A DNA stretch of 64,000 bases, from NCBI GenBank assembly GCA_046348995.1, contig JAXMDB010000004.1:62001-126000 (forward strand), written 5' to 3'. Position 1 is the stretch's first letter; each line of letters opens with the position of its first letter. Of the stretch, positions 44,749 to 53,570 are shown one piece after another. The position numbers and the translations under genes were made by a program. Source of the DNA: JANNSX01 sp046348995. Lineage in GTDB: Bacteria > Pseudomonadota > Alphaproteobacteria > Rhizobiales > Hyphomicrobiaceae. The notes beneath the pieces were generated by a model. It made no database searches. It was given only the letters and a program-made list of their open reading frames with translations, and was not told the DNA's origin.

Positions 44749-44943
44749 CTATTCAGCGGCGTGTTTGCGTATCGCTACGCGACGATGGTTCGGCTTCCCA
44801 GCCGAGCGAACCTTCGATTTCGAAGATGAGATCGTAACGCCTCTAAAGCGACCAGACCGCTCGGATCTCTTGCCGGACATCGATTTCTTAGCGGCACGTT
44901 TGAGAGCGGCAAGAACCTTGTCGATGTCGATACGGTCACTCAT
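44749..44943 (-). CDS. Small basic hypothetical protein, partner of the zeta-like kinase
   Basis: 64 residues, rich in Lys, Arg and Ser (VLAALKRAAKKSMSGKRSERSG), with no recognised domain. The ATG overlaps the zeta-like gene stop (ATGA), so it is translated after it. A helix at the start (DIDKVLAALKRAAKK) could bind the kinase or nucleic acid. An antitoxin role is possible only by position. Confidence 0.6.
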   Translation of the reverse strand: MSDRIDIDKVLAALKRAAKKSMSGKRSERSGRFRGVTISSSKSKVRSAGKPNHRRVAIRKHAAE

Positions 44944-45473
44944 CTTGGTCGACCTGAAGACGTCGCAAGCCTAACGTTACCCTCCAAGCTATCAAACACG
45001 TGCCACTCGTCAACCAGGGGTTTGTAGAGGTCTTCAAGGTATTCCGCGCTCAAGCGAAATCGCCTTCGGATTGTATCCGGTGGGATGTCATGACCTCCGT
45101 TAGCCACGCGCCTAGCAACGCGAGCGAGAGAGGATTCGACAGAGGGAAGCCGGAGATAGATCAGAATGATCTCGTAACCAATTGCCCGCCATTCGGGGAT
45201 GAGGCGCGCATAGATTCTCGTGGCAAGTGTCGTCTCCACCATGAAGGAAACACCAGGCCGCGTATGCGTTCTGATCTGTTCCAACATTCGTCTGCCTGCA
45301 GCAATCTCCCGGCTTCGATCGAAGCCCCTGGTGCCGCCGATTTCCCGGGCGATCTCGTCTGCATTGACGAAGGCCATCGGAAGACCTGTCTTACCAAAAT
45401 ACTCGCTCGCAAAGCTCGTCTTACCGGCTCCATTGGGTCCAGCAAGCAAAACGACCTTCGGCGTTCTACTCAC
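44940..45473 (-). CDS. Zeta toxin-like P-loop kinase
   Basis: 177-residue P-loop protein of the zeta-toxin/UDP-GlcNAc kinase-like family. Walker A is AGPNGAGKTS near residues 11-20. FVNADEIAREIGG supplies the likely catalytic Asp, FMVETTL follows, and RRVANGGHDIPPDTIRRRF holds the Arg residues that contact ATP. True zeta toxins phosphorylate UDP-GlcNAc; chromosomal short members are often uncharacterised. The GTG start lies inside the aspS stop (GTGA). The segment is less GC-rich than aspS, hinting at later acquisition. Confidence 0.82.
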   Translation of the reverse strand: MSRTPKVVLLAGPNGAGKTSFASEYFGKTGLPMAFVNADEIAREIGGTRGFDRSREIAAGRRMLEQIRTHTRPGVSFMVETTLATRIYARLIPEWRAIGYEIILIYLRLPSVESSLARVARRVANGGHDIPPDTIRRRFRLSAEYLEDLYKPLVDEWHVFDSLEGNVRLATSSGRPR

Positions 45474-47299
45474 CCCTTCTTCTCCGCCTCCATCACCCTG
45501 AGGCTCAGCTCGCGGAGCTGCTTGTTGGTCGCTTCGCTCGGCGCGCCCATGAGCAGGTCTTCGGCCTGCTGGTTCATGGGGAAGAGCGAGATGTCGCGCA
45601 GGTTCTTGGCGCCGACGAGCAGCATGACGATGCGGTCGACGCCGGCCGCCATGCCGCCGTGCGGGGGCGCGCCGTACTGGAAGGCGCGGTACATGCCACC
45701 GAAGCGAGCTTCGACCTCGGCGCGGCCGAGGCCCGTCACCTCGAAGGCTTTGACCATCGTCTCGGGCAGATGGTTGCGGACCGAGCCCGAGGCGATCTCG
45801 AAGCCGTTGCAGACGATGTCGTATTGGTTGGCCTTGAGGCCGAGCAGCGCGTCGTTGCCTTTGGCTTGCGCCGCCTCGATCGCCTCGCGGCCGCCCTTGG
45901 GCATCGAGAAGGGGTTGTGCGAGAAGTCGACCTTCTTGTCCTCCTCGTTCCACTCGTAGAACGGGAAGTCGACGATCCAGGCGAGCGCGAAGGACTTCTC
46001 GTCGATGAGCTTGAGCTCGTGGCCCAACCGATCGCGCGCCTGTCCAGCGAACTTGTAGAACTTCGCCGGATCGCCGGCGGCAAAGAACACAGCGTCGCCG
46101 ATACCGAGGTCGAGTTGGGCGCGGATCGCCTCGGTGCGCTCCGGGCCGATGTTCTTGGCAATCGGGCCCGACGGCCCCTCCTCGATTTTCTCTTTCGGGT
46201 CAGCGGCGCGCCAGAAGATATAGGCGAGCCCCGGCTGCCCCTCGCCCTGCGCCCAGGAATTCATCCGATCGCAGAAGCCGCGTGAGCCGCCCTTGGGCGC
46301 CGGGATCGCCCAGATGCGAACCTTCGGATCCTTCTCGATCATACCGGCGAAGACCTTGAAGCCCGAGCCGCGGAAATGCTCGGTCACGTCCTGCATGGCG
46401 ATGGGGTTGCGCAGGTCCGGCTTGTCGGAGCCGTATTTGGCGATCGCCTCGTCGTAGGGAATGCGCGGCCAACCCTTCGTGACCTTGCCGCCGTTGGAAA
46501 ACTCCTCGAACACGCCGGTAATGACCGGCTCCATGGTCTGGAAGATGTCCTCCTGCTCGACGAAGCTCATCTCGACGTCGAGCTGATAGAACTCGCCGGG
46601 CAGGCGGTCGGCGCGGGGGTCCTCGTCACGGAAGCACGGCGCGATCTGGAAGTAGCGGTCGAAGCCCGAGACCATCAAGAGTTGCTTGTATTGCTGCGGC
46701 GCCTGCGGCAGCGCGTAGAAGTTTCCGGGGTGGATGCGCGAGGGCACGAGGAAGTCGCGCGCGCCTTCCGGTGAGGAGGCCGTCAGGATCGGCGTCGAGA
46801 ACTCGAAGAAGCCGGCCTCCGTCATGCGGCGACGCATGGACGAGATGACGGCGACACGCTTCATGATGTTGGCGTGCAGCGTCTCACGGCGCAGATCCAG
46901 GAACCGATACTTGAGGCGTGTGTCCTCCGGATAGTCCGGCTCGCCGAAGACCGGCAGCGGCAGATCCTTCGCTTCGGACAAAACCTCCAGCTCGCGGATG
47001 AACACCTCGATCTCGCCCGTCGGCAAGTTTGCGTTCGTCGTCTCGGGCGTGCGCCGCTTCACCTCGCCGTCGATGCGGATGACCCACTCCGAGCGCACCT
47101 TCTCGGCCTGCTTGAAGGCCGGGCTGTCGGGATCGGCGATCACCTGGGTCATGCCGTAGTGATCGCGCAGATCGATGAACAGCAGGCCGCCGTGGTCGCG
47201 CACGCGATGCACCCAGCCCGAGAGCCGTGCCGTCTTGCCGACGTCGCCCGCACGCAGCGCGCCGCAGGTGTGGGTCCGGTATCTCTTGCTCGTCGTCAT
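45470..47299 (-). CDS. aspS: Aspartyl-tRNA synthetase (probably non-discriminating type)
   Basis: Class IIb synthetase of 609 residues charging tRNA-Asp (and in many alphaproteobacteria tRNA-Asn). The N-terminal OB-fold contains CGALRAGDVGKTARLSGWVHRVRDHGGLLFIDLRDHYG. Motif 2 is CFRDEDPRADRLPGEFYQLDVEMSFV. The bacterial GAD insertion is present, and motif 3 is GGMAAGVDRIVMLLVGA. The flipping-loop region near the start was not judged for discrimination type. It is coupled to the zeta-like gene by a 4-bp overlap. Confidence 0.96.
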   Translation of the reverse strand: MTTSKRYRTHTCGALRAGDVGKTARLSGWVHRVRDHGGLLFIDLRDHYGMTQVIADPDSPAFKQAEKVRSEWVIRIDGEVKRRTPETTNANLPTGEIEVFIRELEVLSEAKDLPLPVFGEPDYPEDTRLKYRFLDLRRETLHANIMKRVAVISSMRRRMTEAGFFEFSTPILTASSPEGARDFLVPSRIHPGNFYALPQAPQQYKQLLMVSGFDRYFQIAPCFRDEDPRADRLPGEFYQLDVEMSFVEQEDIFQTMEPVITGVFEEFSNGGKVTKGWPRIPYDEAIAKYGSDKPDLRNPIAMQDVTEHFRGSGFKVFAGMIEKDPKVRIWAIPAPKGGSRGFCDRMNSWAQGEGQPGLAYIFWRAADPKEKIEEGPSGPIAKNIGPERTEAIRAQLDLGIGDAVFFAAGDPAKFYKFAGQARDRLGHELKLIDEKSFALAWIVDFPFYEWNEEDKKVDFSHNPFSMPKGGREAIEAAQAKGNDALLGLKANQYDIVCNGFEIASGSVRNHLPETMVKAFEVTGLGRAEVEARFGGMYRAFQYGAPPHGGMAAGVDRIVMLLVGAKNLRDISLFPMNQQAEDLLMGAPSEATNKQLRELSLRVMEAEKKG

Positions 47300-47712
47300 C
47301 GTGGTCCTCGTAGACGTTGAACACCCACCGATAGAGCTCGCATCGCTGATTGCTACCCCCTCCCCCCTTCAGGGGGAGGGTTGGGGTGGGGGGTCGAAGA
47401 CGACCGACTCTGTCCTCGCGTCTCTCCCCCCATCCCAAGCGCCTAAGGACTTGAGCGCTCCGCTGCTCAAGTCCAAGGCGCGTGGCCTTCCCCCTCACGG
47501 GGGGAAGAAGATCCAGCCGGCGCTTTGATCTCAATCGATGGGACTCTCAGGTGGTCTCGACCGCAGGAAGCACGAAACACCGGAGCGGGCAAGCGCCGGA
47601 GAAGGCGTCAGAATTCCCGGGTCTTGTGCGTTCACTTGTGAGCGACTCGTGAGCCGAGCCGAACCGATTCGCGTTGCCCCGGAGCCCCCAACCGTCTACT
47701 CCTCGCCCCCTC
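47300..47712. repeat. GC-rich palindromes upstream of aspS / Bcr-type transporter
   Basis: 413 bp of divergent spacer. A long imperfect stem pairs 47439-47456 (GCGCCTAAGGACTTGAGC) with 47465-47481 (GCTCAAGTCCAAGGCGC), leaving an 8-base loop. Flanking units include CCCTCCCCCCTTCAGGGGGAGGG (about 47349-47371) and a CTTCCCCCTCACGGGGGGAAG stem (about 47487-47506). They resemble the elements at 1506-1783 and 6559-6780. Promoters for both genes should also be here. Confidence 0.6.
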
Positions 47713-48972
47713 ATGCGCGATCAGGACACCCATACGGGCGCCGGAAGCCCCGCACGCCTCCGGCAGCTCAGCCTTGTCGAGTTCGTGCCGCTGATGGCGC
47801 TCGCGACGGCCCTCGATGCCATGAGCATCGACGCCATGCTGCCGGCACTCCCCGATATCGGGCGCGACCTCGGCGTGACCGGGACCACGAGCCTGCAGCT
47901 CGTGGTTCAACTCATGTTCGCAGGGTTTGCCATCGGCCAACTCGCCGGCGGCCCCATCGCCGACAGCTACGGACGCAAGGCGGCGTTCTACTTCGGCTTG
48001 AGCATCTATGTGGTAGGTACTCTCATTGCCATGCTCGCGCCGGCCTATCCGCTGTTTCTCACGGGCCGCGTGCTGCAGGGCCTCGGCGCCTCGATCCCGC
48101 TCATCGTGCTCGCCGCCCTCGTGCGCGACCAATACGAGGGCGCGCCGATGGCGAGGATCATGTCGCTCATCGGCGGCGTGTTCATCACGGTTCCGATCGT
48201 CGCACCGCTGCTCGGGCAGGGCATCCTGCTCGTCGGGCACTGGCGGCTGATCTTCGTCATGTTTCTCGTGCTCGCCGTTCTCGTGACCATCTGGTTCGGC
48301 GTCCGCCAGCCCGAGACGCTGCCGCGCGAAAATCGCACGCCATTGCGGTTGTCGAGCTATCTCGGTCCGTTCAGTGAAGCGCTCACACACCGCGTGGCGA
48401 CGAGCTACATGGTGGCCGAGGGCTTCGTTTTCGGAGCCTTCCTGCCTTACCTCGCCTCGGCGCAACACATCTTCCAGGACATCTACGGCCAGGGCGCCGC
48501 GTTCGTGTTTTTCTTCTCGTCGAACGCAGCCGCGCTCGGTGTCGCCTTCTTCGCCAACAGCGCCCTCGTCATGCGCTTCGGCATGCAGCGGCTGACCGGG
48601 GGGGCGATGCTTTGCGTCGTCGGGCTCGCGATCGCCATGCTGGCGGCCTGCCTCGCGCTCGGCGGCAACCCGCCGCTCGCGCTGCTCTCGGCCTATCTGA
48701 TGGCGACATTCCTCGGCGTCGGGTTCGTCTTCGGCAATCTCAATGCGCTGGCGATGGAGCCGCTTGGGCATATCGCCGGCGTCGGCGCCGCGGTGCTCGG
48801 CACCGTCTCAACCGTCATCGGCATCGCTTGCGGCATGCTGGTCGGGCAGGCCATCGAGGGGACTGTGCTGCCCCTCGTTATCGGCTTCGGCGCCTACTTC
48901 TCGATCGCCTTCCTCATCATGCTGTGGGCCGAGCGCGGGCGCACGAGACTGCCCGCCTCAGCTCAAGGATAG
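47713..48972 (+). CDS. Bcr/CflA-family multidrug efflux MFS transporter
   Basis: Inner-membrane exporter of 419 residues with 12 helices. LDAMSIDAMLPALPDIGRDLG and FAIGQLAGGPIADSYGRK are the Bcr/CflA helix-1 and motif A signatures. GRVLQGLGASIPLIVLAALVRDQYEG follows at helix 4, and PIVAPLLGQGILLVGHWR is the antiporter motif region. The ATG at 47713 gives a usual N-terminus. Its end overlaps convergent pdxH by 10 bp. Confidence 0.9.
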   Translation: MRDQDTHTGAGSPARLRQLSLVEFVPLMALATALDAMSIDAMLPALPDIGRDLGVTGTTSLQLVVQLMFAGFAIGQLAGGPIADSYGRKAAFYFGLSIYVVGTLIAMLAPAYPLFLTGRVLQGLGASIPLIVLAALVRDQYEGAPMARIMSLIGGVFITVPIVAPLLGQGILLVGHWRLIFVMFLVLAVLVTIWFGVRQPETLPRENRTPLRLSSYLGPFSEALTHRVATSYMVAEGFVFGAFLPYLASAQHIFQDIYGQGAAFVFFFSSNAAALGVAFFANSALVMRFGMQRLTGGAMLCVVGLAIAMLAACLALGGNPPLALLSAYLMATFLGVGFVFGNLNALAMEPLGHIAGVGAAVLGTVSTVIGIACGMLVGQAIEGTVLPLVIGFGAYFSIAFLIMLWAERGRTRLPASAQG

Positions 48973-49604
48973 AGCCGCGTCCGCGTCCAGGGCTCGGAAG
49001 CCTCGCCACGCCGGAACACGACGCGGTCGTGCAGGCGGAACGGCCGGTCGTGCCAGAACTCGATCTCGACCGGCGTCAGGCGGAATCCCGACCAGTGCGG
49101 AGGCCGCGGTACCTCGCCGATCGCATATTTGGCGGTGTAGTAGGCCACGCGCTTTTCGAGCGCCAAGCGCCCCTCGAGCGGACGCGACTGCTCGGACGCC
49201 CAGGCGCCGATCCTCGAGAGCCGCGGCCGGCTCGCAAAGTAGGCATCCGCCTCCTCCGGCGTAACTTGCGTGATGATCCCGCGCGCCCGCACCTGCCGGC
49301 GCAGGCTCTTCCAATGGAACAGCAGAGCGCCTTTGCCCGCCGACAGCAGCTCGCGCCCCTTGGCGCTCTCGTAGTTCGTGTAGAAGACGAAGCCGTCTGC
49401 ATCCGCATGCTTCAGGAGCACCATGCGCACGTTGGGCAGCCCGCTCGGATCGACGGTCGCGATCGCCATGGCGTTGGGATCGTTGGGCTCATGGCCCTCC
49501 GCGTCCTTGAACCACTCCGCAAACAAACGAAACGGCTCCTCGACCTCGGTGAAGTCGGGCGCTGGAGGAGCTGTGTAAAACTCCCCTTTGGGCTTGTCGG
49601 ACAT
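48963..49604 (-). CDS. pdxH: Pyridoxamine 5'-phosphate oxidase
   Basis: FMN enzyme making pyridoxal 5'-phosphate from PNP or PMP. It is 213 residues. PNAMAIATVDPSGLPNVRMVLLKHADADGFVFYTNYESAKGREL is the FMN/substrate core, VRARGIITQVTPEEADAYFASRP the middle, and the C-terminal WSGFRLTPVEIEFW and FRLHDRVVFRR hold the conserved Arg and His. The ATG at 49604 is the family start; the frame stays open to 49709 but that stretch is unlike PdxH. Confidence 0.95.
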   Translation of the reverse strand: MSDKPKGEFYTAPPAPDFTEVEEPFRLFAEWFKDAEGHEPNDPNAMAIATVDPSGLPNVRMVLLKHADADGFVFYTNYESAKGRELLSAGKGALLFHWKSLRRQVRARGIITQVTPEEADAYFASRPRLSRIGAWASEQSRPLEGRLALEKRVAYYTAKYAIGEVPRPPHWSGFRLTPVEIEFWHDRPFRLHDRVVFRRGEASEPWTRTRLYP

Positions 49605-49752
49605 CGGCGGGTTGATCCACTGTGGAGAGGTTGACCGGGGCGGCGCGTCAGTCGGGAACGCGCCTTCACTCTGGATTAACCCAAAGCACGCAAGATCAGC
49701 CGAGTGCAAGGGCTGTTGCCCTCGTTGGTTCGCGTAAGTGTACGGGTCAGTG

Positions 49753-50196
49753 ATGCGTAGATTTCCCGGGTCCTATTGGACCGAGGCCTCTATCGGGGCC
49801 CTCTTGTTGCTCGCGGCCGCAGCTCTCGGCGCGCCCGCCAAGGCTCAATCCATCGACGATGAGGACTGGTCCGCAACCGTGGTGGGCACGGATGCCGAGC
49901 CGGTCTCGAACGGCTTGAGCCAGGCCCTTCCCATCAAGCTCGATCTCGACGACCGCGTCGCGGCGTTGCAGGCGATCCAGTTCACGCTCGAGGAGGTCGG
50001 CGATGGCTCGACCTACCTTTGGCATCGCAAAGAGGGCGAGCTGCATGGCTTCGTGAAGCCTGTGCAGTCGTTTGTCGATGCGCAAGGGCGGGTCTGCCGG
50101 CGCCTGAAGCTCGCCCTGACCGTCGGCGAGTTCTCCCGCGAGGTCGAGAGCGCCGCTTGCCGCGCCGAGGACCGGCGCTGGCTGCTCGATCAGTAG
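49753..50196 (+). CDS. Secreted surface-antigen-like protein (RT0821/Lpp0805-like)
   Basis: 147-residue exported protein. The signal peptide is MRRFPGSYWTEASIGALLLLAAAALGAPAKA-QS. The mature part ends in a domain (FVKPVQSFVDAQGRVCRRLKLALTVGEFSREVESAACR) that resembles surface antigen and outer membrane 17-kDa-like proteins, with two Cys that may pair. Function unknown. An in-frame GTG at 49738 is an alternative start. It is convergent with rplQ. Confidence 0.7.
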   Translation: MRRFPGSYWTEASIGALLLLAAAALGAPAKAQSIDDEDWSATVVGTDAEPVSNGLSQALPIKLDLDDRVAALQAIQFTLEEVGDGSTYLWHRKEGELHGFVKPVQSFVDAQGRVCRRLKLALTVGEFSREVESAACRAEDRRWLLDQ

Positions 50197-50219
50197 AGCC
50201 GGCCCGCTCCACTGAACAA

Positions 50220-50245
50220 CAACGGCGCCCGATCGGGCGCCGTTG
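50220..50245. terminator. Terminator of the ribosomal protein/rpoA operon
   Basis: CAACGGCGCCC (50220-50230) and GGGCGCCGTTG (50235-50245) form a perfect 11-bp stem with a GATC loop. On the rplQ side TTGTTGTTC follows. It lies 37 bp past the rplQ stop and also serves the convergent small secreted protein gene. Confidence 0.8.
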
Positions 50246-50281
50246 CAAATCCAGCAGCGGTGCGAGCGACAAAGCGGCCGA

Positions 50282-50713
50282 TCACACCTGCTCGGTGTCG
50301 GAGGCCTCGCGGCTCGCCTCGTGGCGCGCGCGATCCTCTTTGCCTTTCGCATCCTCGTTGCGATCGACCAGCTCGATGACGGCCATCGGCGCCGAGTCGC
50401 CATGACGGAAGCCCGCCTTGAGCACGCGGATGTAACCGCCGGCGCGCGTCTTGTAGCGTGGGGCGAGATCGTCGAAGAGCTTCCTGACCATGTCCTCGTC
50501 GCGCAGCCGCGAGATCGCGAGGCGGCGGGAGCCCAAGTCACCCTTCTTGCCGAGCGTGATCAGCTTCTCGACGATCGGACGCAGATCCTTCGCCTTGGGC
50601 AGCGTCGTCACGATCTGCTCGTGACGCAGAAGAGAGGCCGCCATATTGGCGAACATCGCCTTCCGGTGGCTCTGGGTCCGGTTCAGCTTCCGGTGGGCGT
50701 TGCCGTGACGCAT
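50282..50713 (-). CDS. rplQ: 50S ribosomal protein L17
   Basis: 143-residue large-subunit protein lining the exit region. The canonical start MRHGNAHRKLNRTQSHRKAMFANMAASLLRHEQIVTTLPKAK and GGYIRVLKAGFRHGDSAPMAVIELVDR are visible. A charged tail (DRARHEASREASDTEQV) extends past the usual end near 120, as in other alphaproteobacteria. It is the last gene of the operon, after rpoA. Confidence 0.97.
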   Translation of the reverse strand: MRHGNAHRKLNRTQSHRKAMFANMAASLLRHEQIVTTLPKAKDLRPIVEKLITLGKKGDLGSRRLAISRLRDEDMVRKLFDDLAPRYKTRAGGYIRVLKAGFRHGDSAPMAVIELVDRNEDAKGKEDRARHEASREASDTEQV

Positions 50714-50763
50714 GTCAGTCTCCTAGAGCGCGAACGTCCGAAACGCTCGCCGCATGTCCAAAA

Positions 50764-51780
50764 TCAGTAGTGGTCCTCGAAGCGCTTTGCGAGCTCCTCG
50801 ATGTTGTCCGGCGGCCAGTTGGGCACCTCCATGCCGAGATGGAGACCCATGCCCGCGAGCACCTCTTTGATCTCATTGAGCGACTTGCGCCCGAAGTTCG
50901 GCGTGCGGAGCATTTCCGCCTCGGACTTCTGGATGAGATCGCCGATGTAGACGATATTGTCGTTCTTCAGGCAGTTGGCCGAGCGCACGGAAAGCTCGAG
51001 CTCGTCCACCTTCTTGAGCAGCGCCGCGTTGAACTCGAGCTCCGGCGTCCGGTCCTCGATGTGCGCCTTGCTCGGCTCCTCGAAGTTGATGAAGATCGAG
51101 AGCTGGTCCTGCAGGATGCGGGCGGCGAGCGCGACGCAATCCTCGGCGCGGATGGCGCCGTTCGTCTCGACCGAGAGCGTCAGCTTGTCGTAGTCGAGGA
51201 TCTGACCTTCGCGCGTGTTCTCGACGCGATAGGAGACCTTCTTCACGGGGCTGTAGAGGCTGTCGACCGGGATGAGCCCGATCGGCGCATCCTCGGGGCG
51301 GTTCCGCTCGGCGGGGACATAGCCCTTGCCCGACGTCACCGTGAACTCCATGCGGATGGAGGCGCCCTCGTCGAGCGTGCAGATGACGTGGTCGGGGTTC
51401 AGGATCTCGATGTCGGAGGAGGCCTCGATGTCGCCGGCCGTCGCGACACCCGGGCCTTCCTTGCGCAGCACCATGCGCTTGACACCATCGGAATGCGACT
51501 TGAGCGCAATTTCCTTGATGTTGAGAATGATGTCGGTGACATCCTCGCGCACGCCCGCGATCGAGGAGAACTCGTGCAGCACGCCATCGATCTGCACCGA
51601 GGTGATGGCGGCGCCCTGCAGCGACGACAACAGGATGCGGCGCAGTGCGTTGCCGAGGGTGGTCCCGAAACCACGTTCGAGCGGCTCGGCGACGACGGTA
51701 GCGAAGCGCACGGGGTCGCGCTCGGCGGCGACTTGCAGCTTCGCGGGTTTGATCAGGTCCTGCCAGTTCTTATTCAGCAC
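50764..51780 (-). CDS. rpoA: DNA-directed RNA polymerase subunit alpha
   Basis: 338 residues. The N-terminal dimerisation domain (FATVVAEPLERGFGTTLGNALRRILLSSLQGAAITSVQIDGVLHEF) scaffolds beta and beta'. The C-terminal domain (about 255-320; LRTPNFGRKSLNEIKEVLAGMGLHLGM) contacts UP elements and activators such as NtrC-class helpers. Location between rpsK and rplQ is the standard alpha operon. Confidence 0.98.
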   Translation of the reverse strand: MLNKNWQDLIKPAKLQVAAERDPVRFATVVAEPLERGFGTTLGNALRRILLSSLQGAAITSVQIDGVLHEFSSIAGVREDVTDIILNIKEIALKSHSDGVKRMVLRKEGPGVATAGDIEASSDIEILNPDHVICTLDEGASIRMEFTVTSGKGYVPAERNRPEDAPIGLIPVDSLYSPVKKVSYRVENTREGQILDYDKLTLSVETNGAIRAEDCVALAARILQDQLSIFINFEEPSKAHIEDRTPELEFNAALLKKVDELELSVRSANCLKNDNIVYIGDLIQKSEAEMLRTPNFGRKSLNEIKEVLAGMGLHLGMEVPNWPPDNIEELAKRFEDHY

Positions 51781-51880
51781 GTCTCTTACCCTTGTTTTGG
51801 GAGGAACGGTCGCTCATGGCCTATGCGCGGAGAGCTTCCCCGAAACCGCTCTCCGCCGGGGCGGAAGGCACAAAAAAACG

Positions 51881-52276
51881 TCAGACGCGACGGCGCTTGC
51901 GCGGGCGGCAGCCGTTGTGCGGGATCGGCGTCACGTCGCGGATCGACGTCACCTGGAAGCCGACCGACTGCAGCGCGCGGAGCGCCGACTCGCGGCCGGA
52001 GCCGGGTCCCGACACCTCGACCTCGAGGGTGCGCATGCCGTGCTCCATGGCCTTCTTGCCGGCATCCTCGGCCGCCATCTGGGCGGCATAGGGCGTCGAC
52101 TTGCGCGAGCCCTTGAAGCCCATCGTGCCCGACGACGACCAGGCAATCGTGTTGCCCTGCGCATCGGTGATGGTGATCATCGTGTTGTTGAACGACGCGT
52201 TCACATGCGCGACGCCGGAGGAGATGTTCTTCTTCTCGCGACGGCGCGGCTTGGCCGCGGCTTGCTCTTTCGCCAT
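51881..52276 (-). CDS. rpsK: 30S ribosomal protein S11
   Basis: 131 residues; platform protein of the small subunit. GVAHVNASFNNTMITITDAQGNTIAWSSSG and the strongly conserved ending TPIPHNGCRPRKRRRV identify it. The N-terminal segment (MAKEQAAAKPRRREKKN) is basic as usual. It lies between rpsM and rpoA. Confidence 0.98.
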   Translation of the reverse strand: MAKEQAAAKPRRREKKNISSGVAHVNASFNNTMITITDAQGNTIAWSSSGTMGFKGSRKSTPYAAQMAAEDAGKKAMEHGMRTLEVEVSGPGSGRESALRALQSVGFQVTSIRDVTPIPHNGCRPRKRRRV

Positions 52277-52328
52277 AGGGTGGTCCGATCTTCTTGTGTC
52301 TCAACGAGCCGGGTATGCAGAAGTAAGG

Positions 52329-52703
52329 TCAGCTGACCTTCTTCTTGCCGGCGATGGGCTTCGACGGGCCCTTGCGGGTCCGGGCATTCGTATGGGTCCG
52401 CTGGCCACGCACCGGCAGGCCCTTGCGGTGACGCAGGCCGCGGTAGCAGCCCAGATCCATGAGCCGCTTGATGTTCATGGCGACGTCGCGCCTGAGATCG
52501 CCCTCGACCACGTAGTCGCGATCGATCGTCTCGCGGATCTGCAGCACCTCGGCGTCGGTCAGCTGATTGACGCGGCGCTCGGCCGGAATGTTGACCTTCG
52601 CGCAGATTTCCTTCGCGAACTTGGGACCGATGCCATGGATATAGGTCAGCGCCACGAGCACGCGCTTGTTGGTCGGGATATTCACGCCGGCGATACGGGC
52701 CAC
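52329..52703 (-). CDS. rpsM: 30S ribosomal protein S13
   Basis: 124 residues; head protein contacting the P-site tRNA and L5. VARIAGVNIPTNKRVLVALTYIHGIGPKFA and the C-terminal RGLRHRKGLPVRGQRTHTNARTRKGPSKPIAGKKK are diagnostic. The GTG at 52703 is the normal S13 start, with GGAG about 10 bp upstream; the frame continues upstream without resemblance. Confidence 0.97.
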   Translation of the reverse strand: MARIAGVNIPTNKRVLVALTYIHGIGPKFAKEICAKVNIPAERRVNQLTDAEVLQIRETIDRDYVVEGDLRRDVAMNIKRLMDLGCYRGLRHRKGLPVRGQRTHTNARTRKGPSKPIAGKKKVS

Positions 52704-52907
52704 AGTCTTCTCTCCTTCGCTGCCCCGGCGGCCGCCATCGGCGCCTGGGCTTGTCCTCAACGGCCTGAGACCGATCGACGCACCGGTCTTCAGCACGCAA
52801 AAATCGGCATCCGGAACGGCCTTCCGGAGCCGACAAGTCGCTGTCCGACACGTTGAGGGCTCTCTTCTAGCGAGCCCCCGGCGTGCCGTCAACACGTCAC
52901 AATGTCC

Positions 52908-53570
52908 TCAGCCCGATCGGCCGAGGACATCCAGAACGCTCGAGATCGCCGACGTCACCTCGTCGATCCCGGCCATACCATCCACGGGTCGGAGCGACCC
53001 CTTGCAGTAATAGTAACCAATCAGCGGCGCCGTCTCCTTGTAGTAGGCGAGGAGGCGGGTCCGGACGGTGTCCGCGTTGTCGTCGGCGCGGCGCTTGAAG
53101 TCGGTCGAGCCGCACTTGTCACAGATGCCGGCCTTGGCCGGACGCTTGTGCGTGTCGTGGTAACCTTCACCGCATTTGGCGCAGGTGTAGCGGCCGGAAA
53201 TGCGGTCGACGAGCACATCGTCGTCGACCCGCATCTCGACGACGCCGTCGATCTTGAGGCCCTTGCCCGCCAGCAACTTGTCGAGCGCGTCCGCCTGCAC
53301 GAGGGTGCGCGGAAAACCGTCGAAGATAACGCCGGTCTTGCAGTCCGGCTTCACGATGCGATCGGCGATGATGCCGATCACCACATCGTCCGGAACGAGC
53401 TTGCCCGCATCCATGATCGCCTTGGCGCGCTTGCCGACCTCGCTGCCGGCAGCGACCGCCGCCCGCAACATGTCGCCCGTCGAGAGCTGCACGAGCCCGC
53501 GCCGCTCCTCGATCAGCCGCGCCTGGGTGCCTTTGCCGGCGCCCGGCGGTCCGAGCAGGATGATGTTCAT
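52908..53570 (-). CDS. adk: Adenylate kinase (zinc-finger LID type)
   Basis: Balances ATP, ADP and AMP. It is 220 residues. The P-loop GPPGAGKGTQ is at residues 7-16, LSTGDMLRAAV binds AMP, and DGFPRT follows. The LID domain carries four Cys (CAKCGEGYHDTHKRPAKAGICDKCG), so it binds zinc, the long-form type common in Gram-positives and some proteobacteria. The ATG overlaps the secY stop by 4 bp. Confidence 0.97.
   Translation of the reverse strand: MNIILLGPPGAGKGTQARLIEERRGLVQLSTGDMLRAAVAAGSEVGKRAKAIMDAGKLVPDDVVIGIIADRIVKPDCKTGVIFDGFPRTLVQADALDKLLAGKGLKIDGVVEMRVDDDVLVDRISGRYTCAKCGEGYHDTHKRPAKAGICDKCGSTDFKRRADDNADTVRTRLLAYYKETAPLIGYYYCKGSLRPVDGMAGIDEVTSAISSVLDVLGRSG

Noticed and set aside
44749..45473. 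Firm call of a toxin-antitoxin pair
   Set aside because: The small protein lacks any recognised antitoxin fold and follows, not precedes, the kinase; kept only as a hypothesis.
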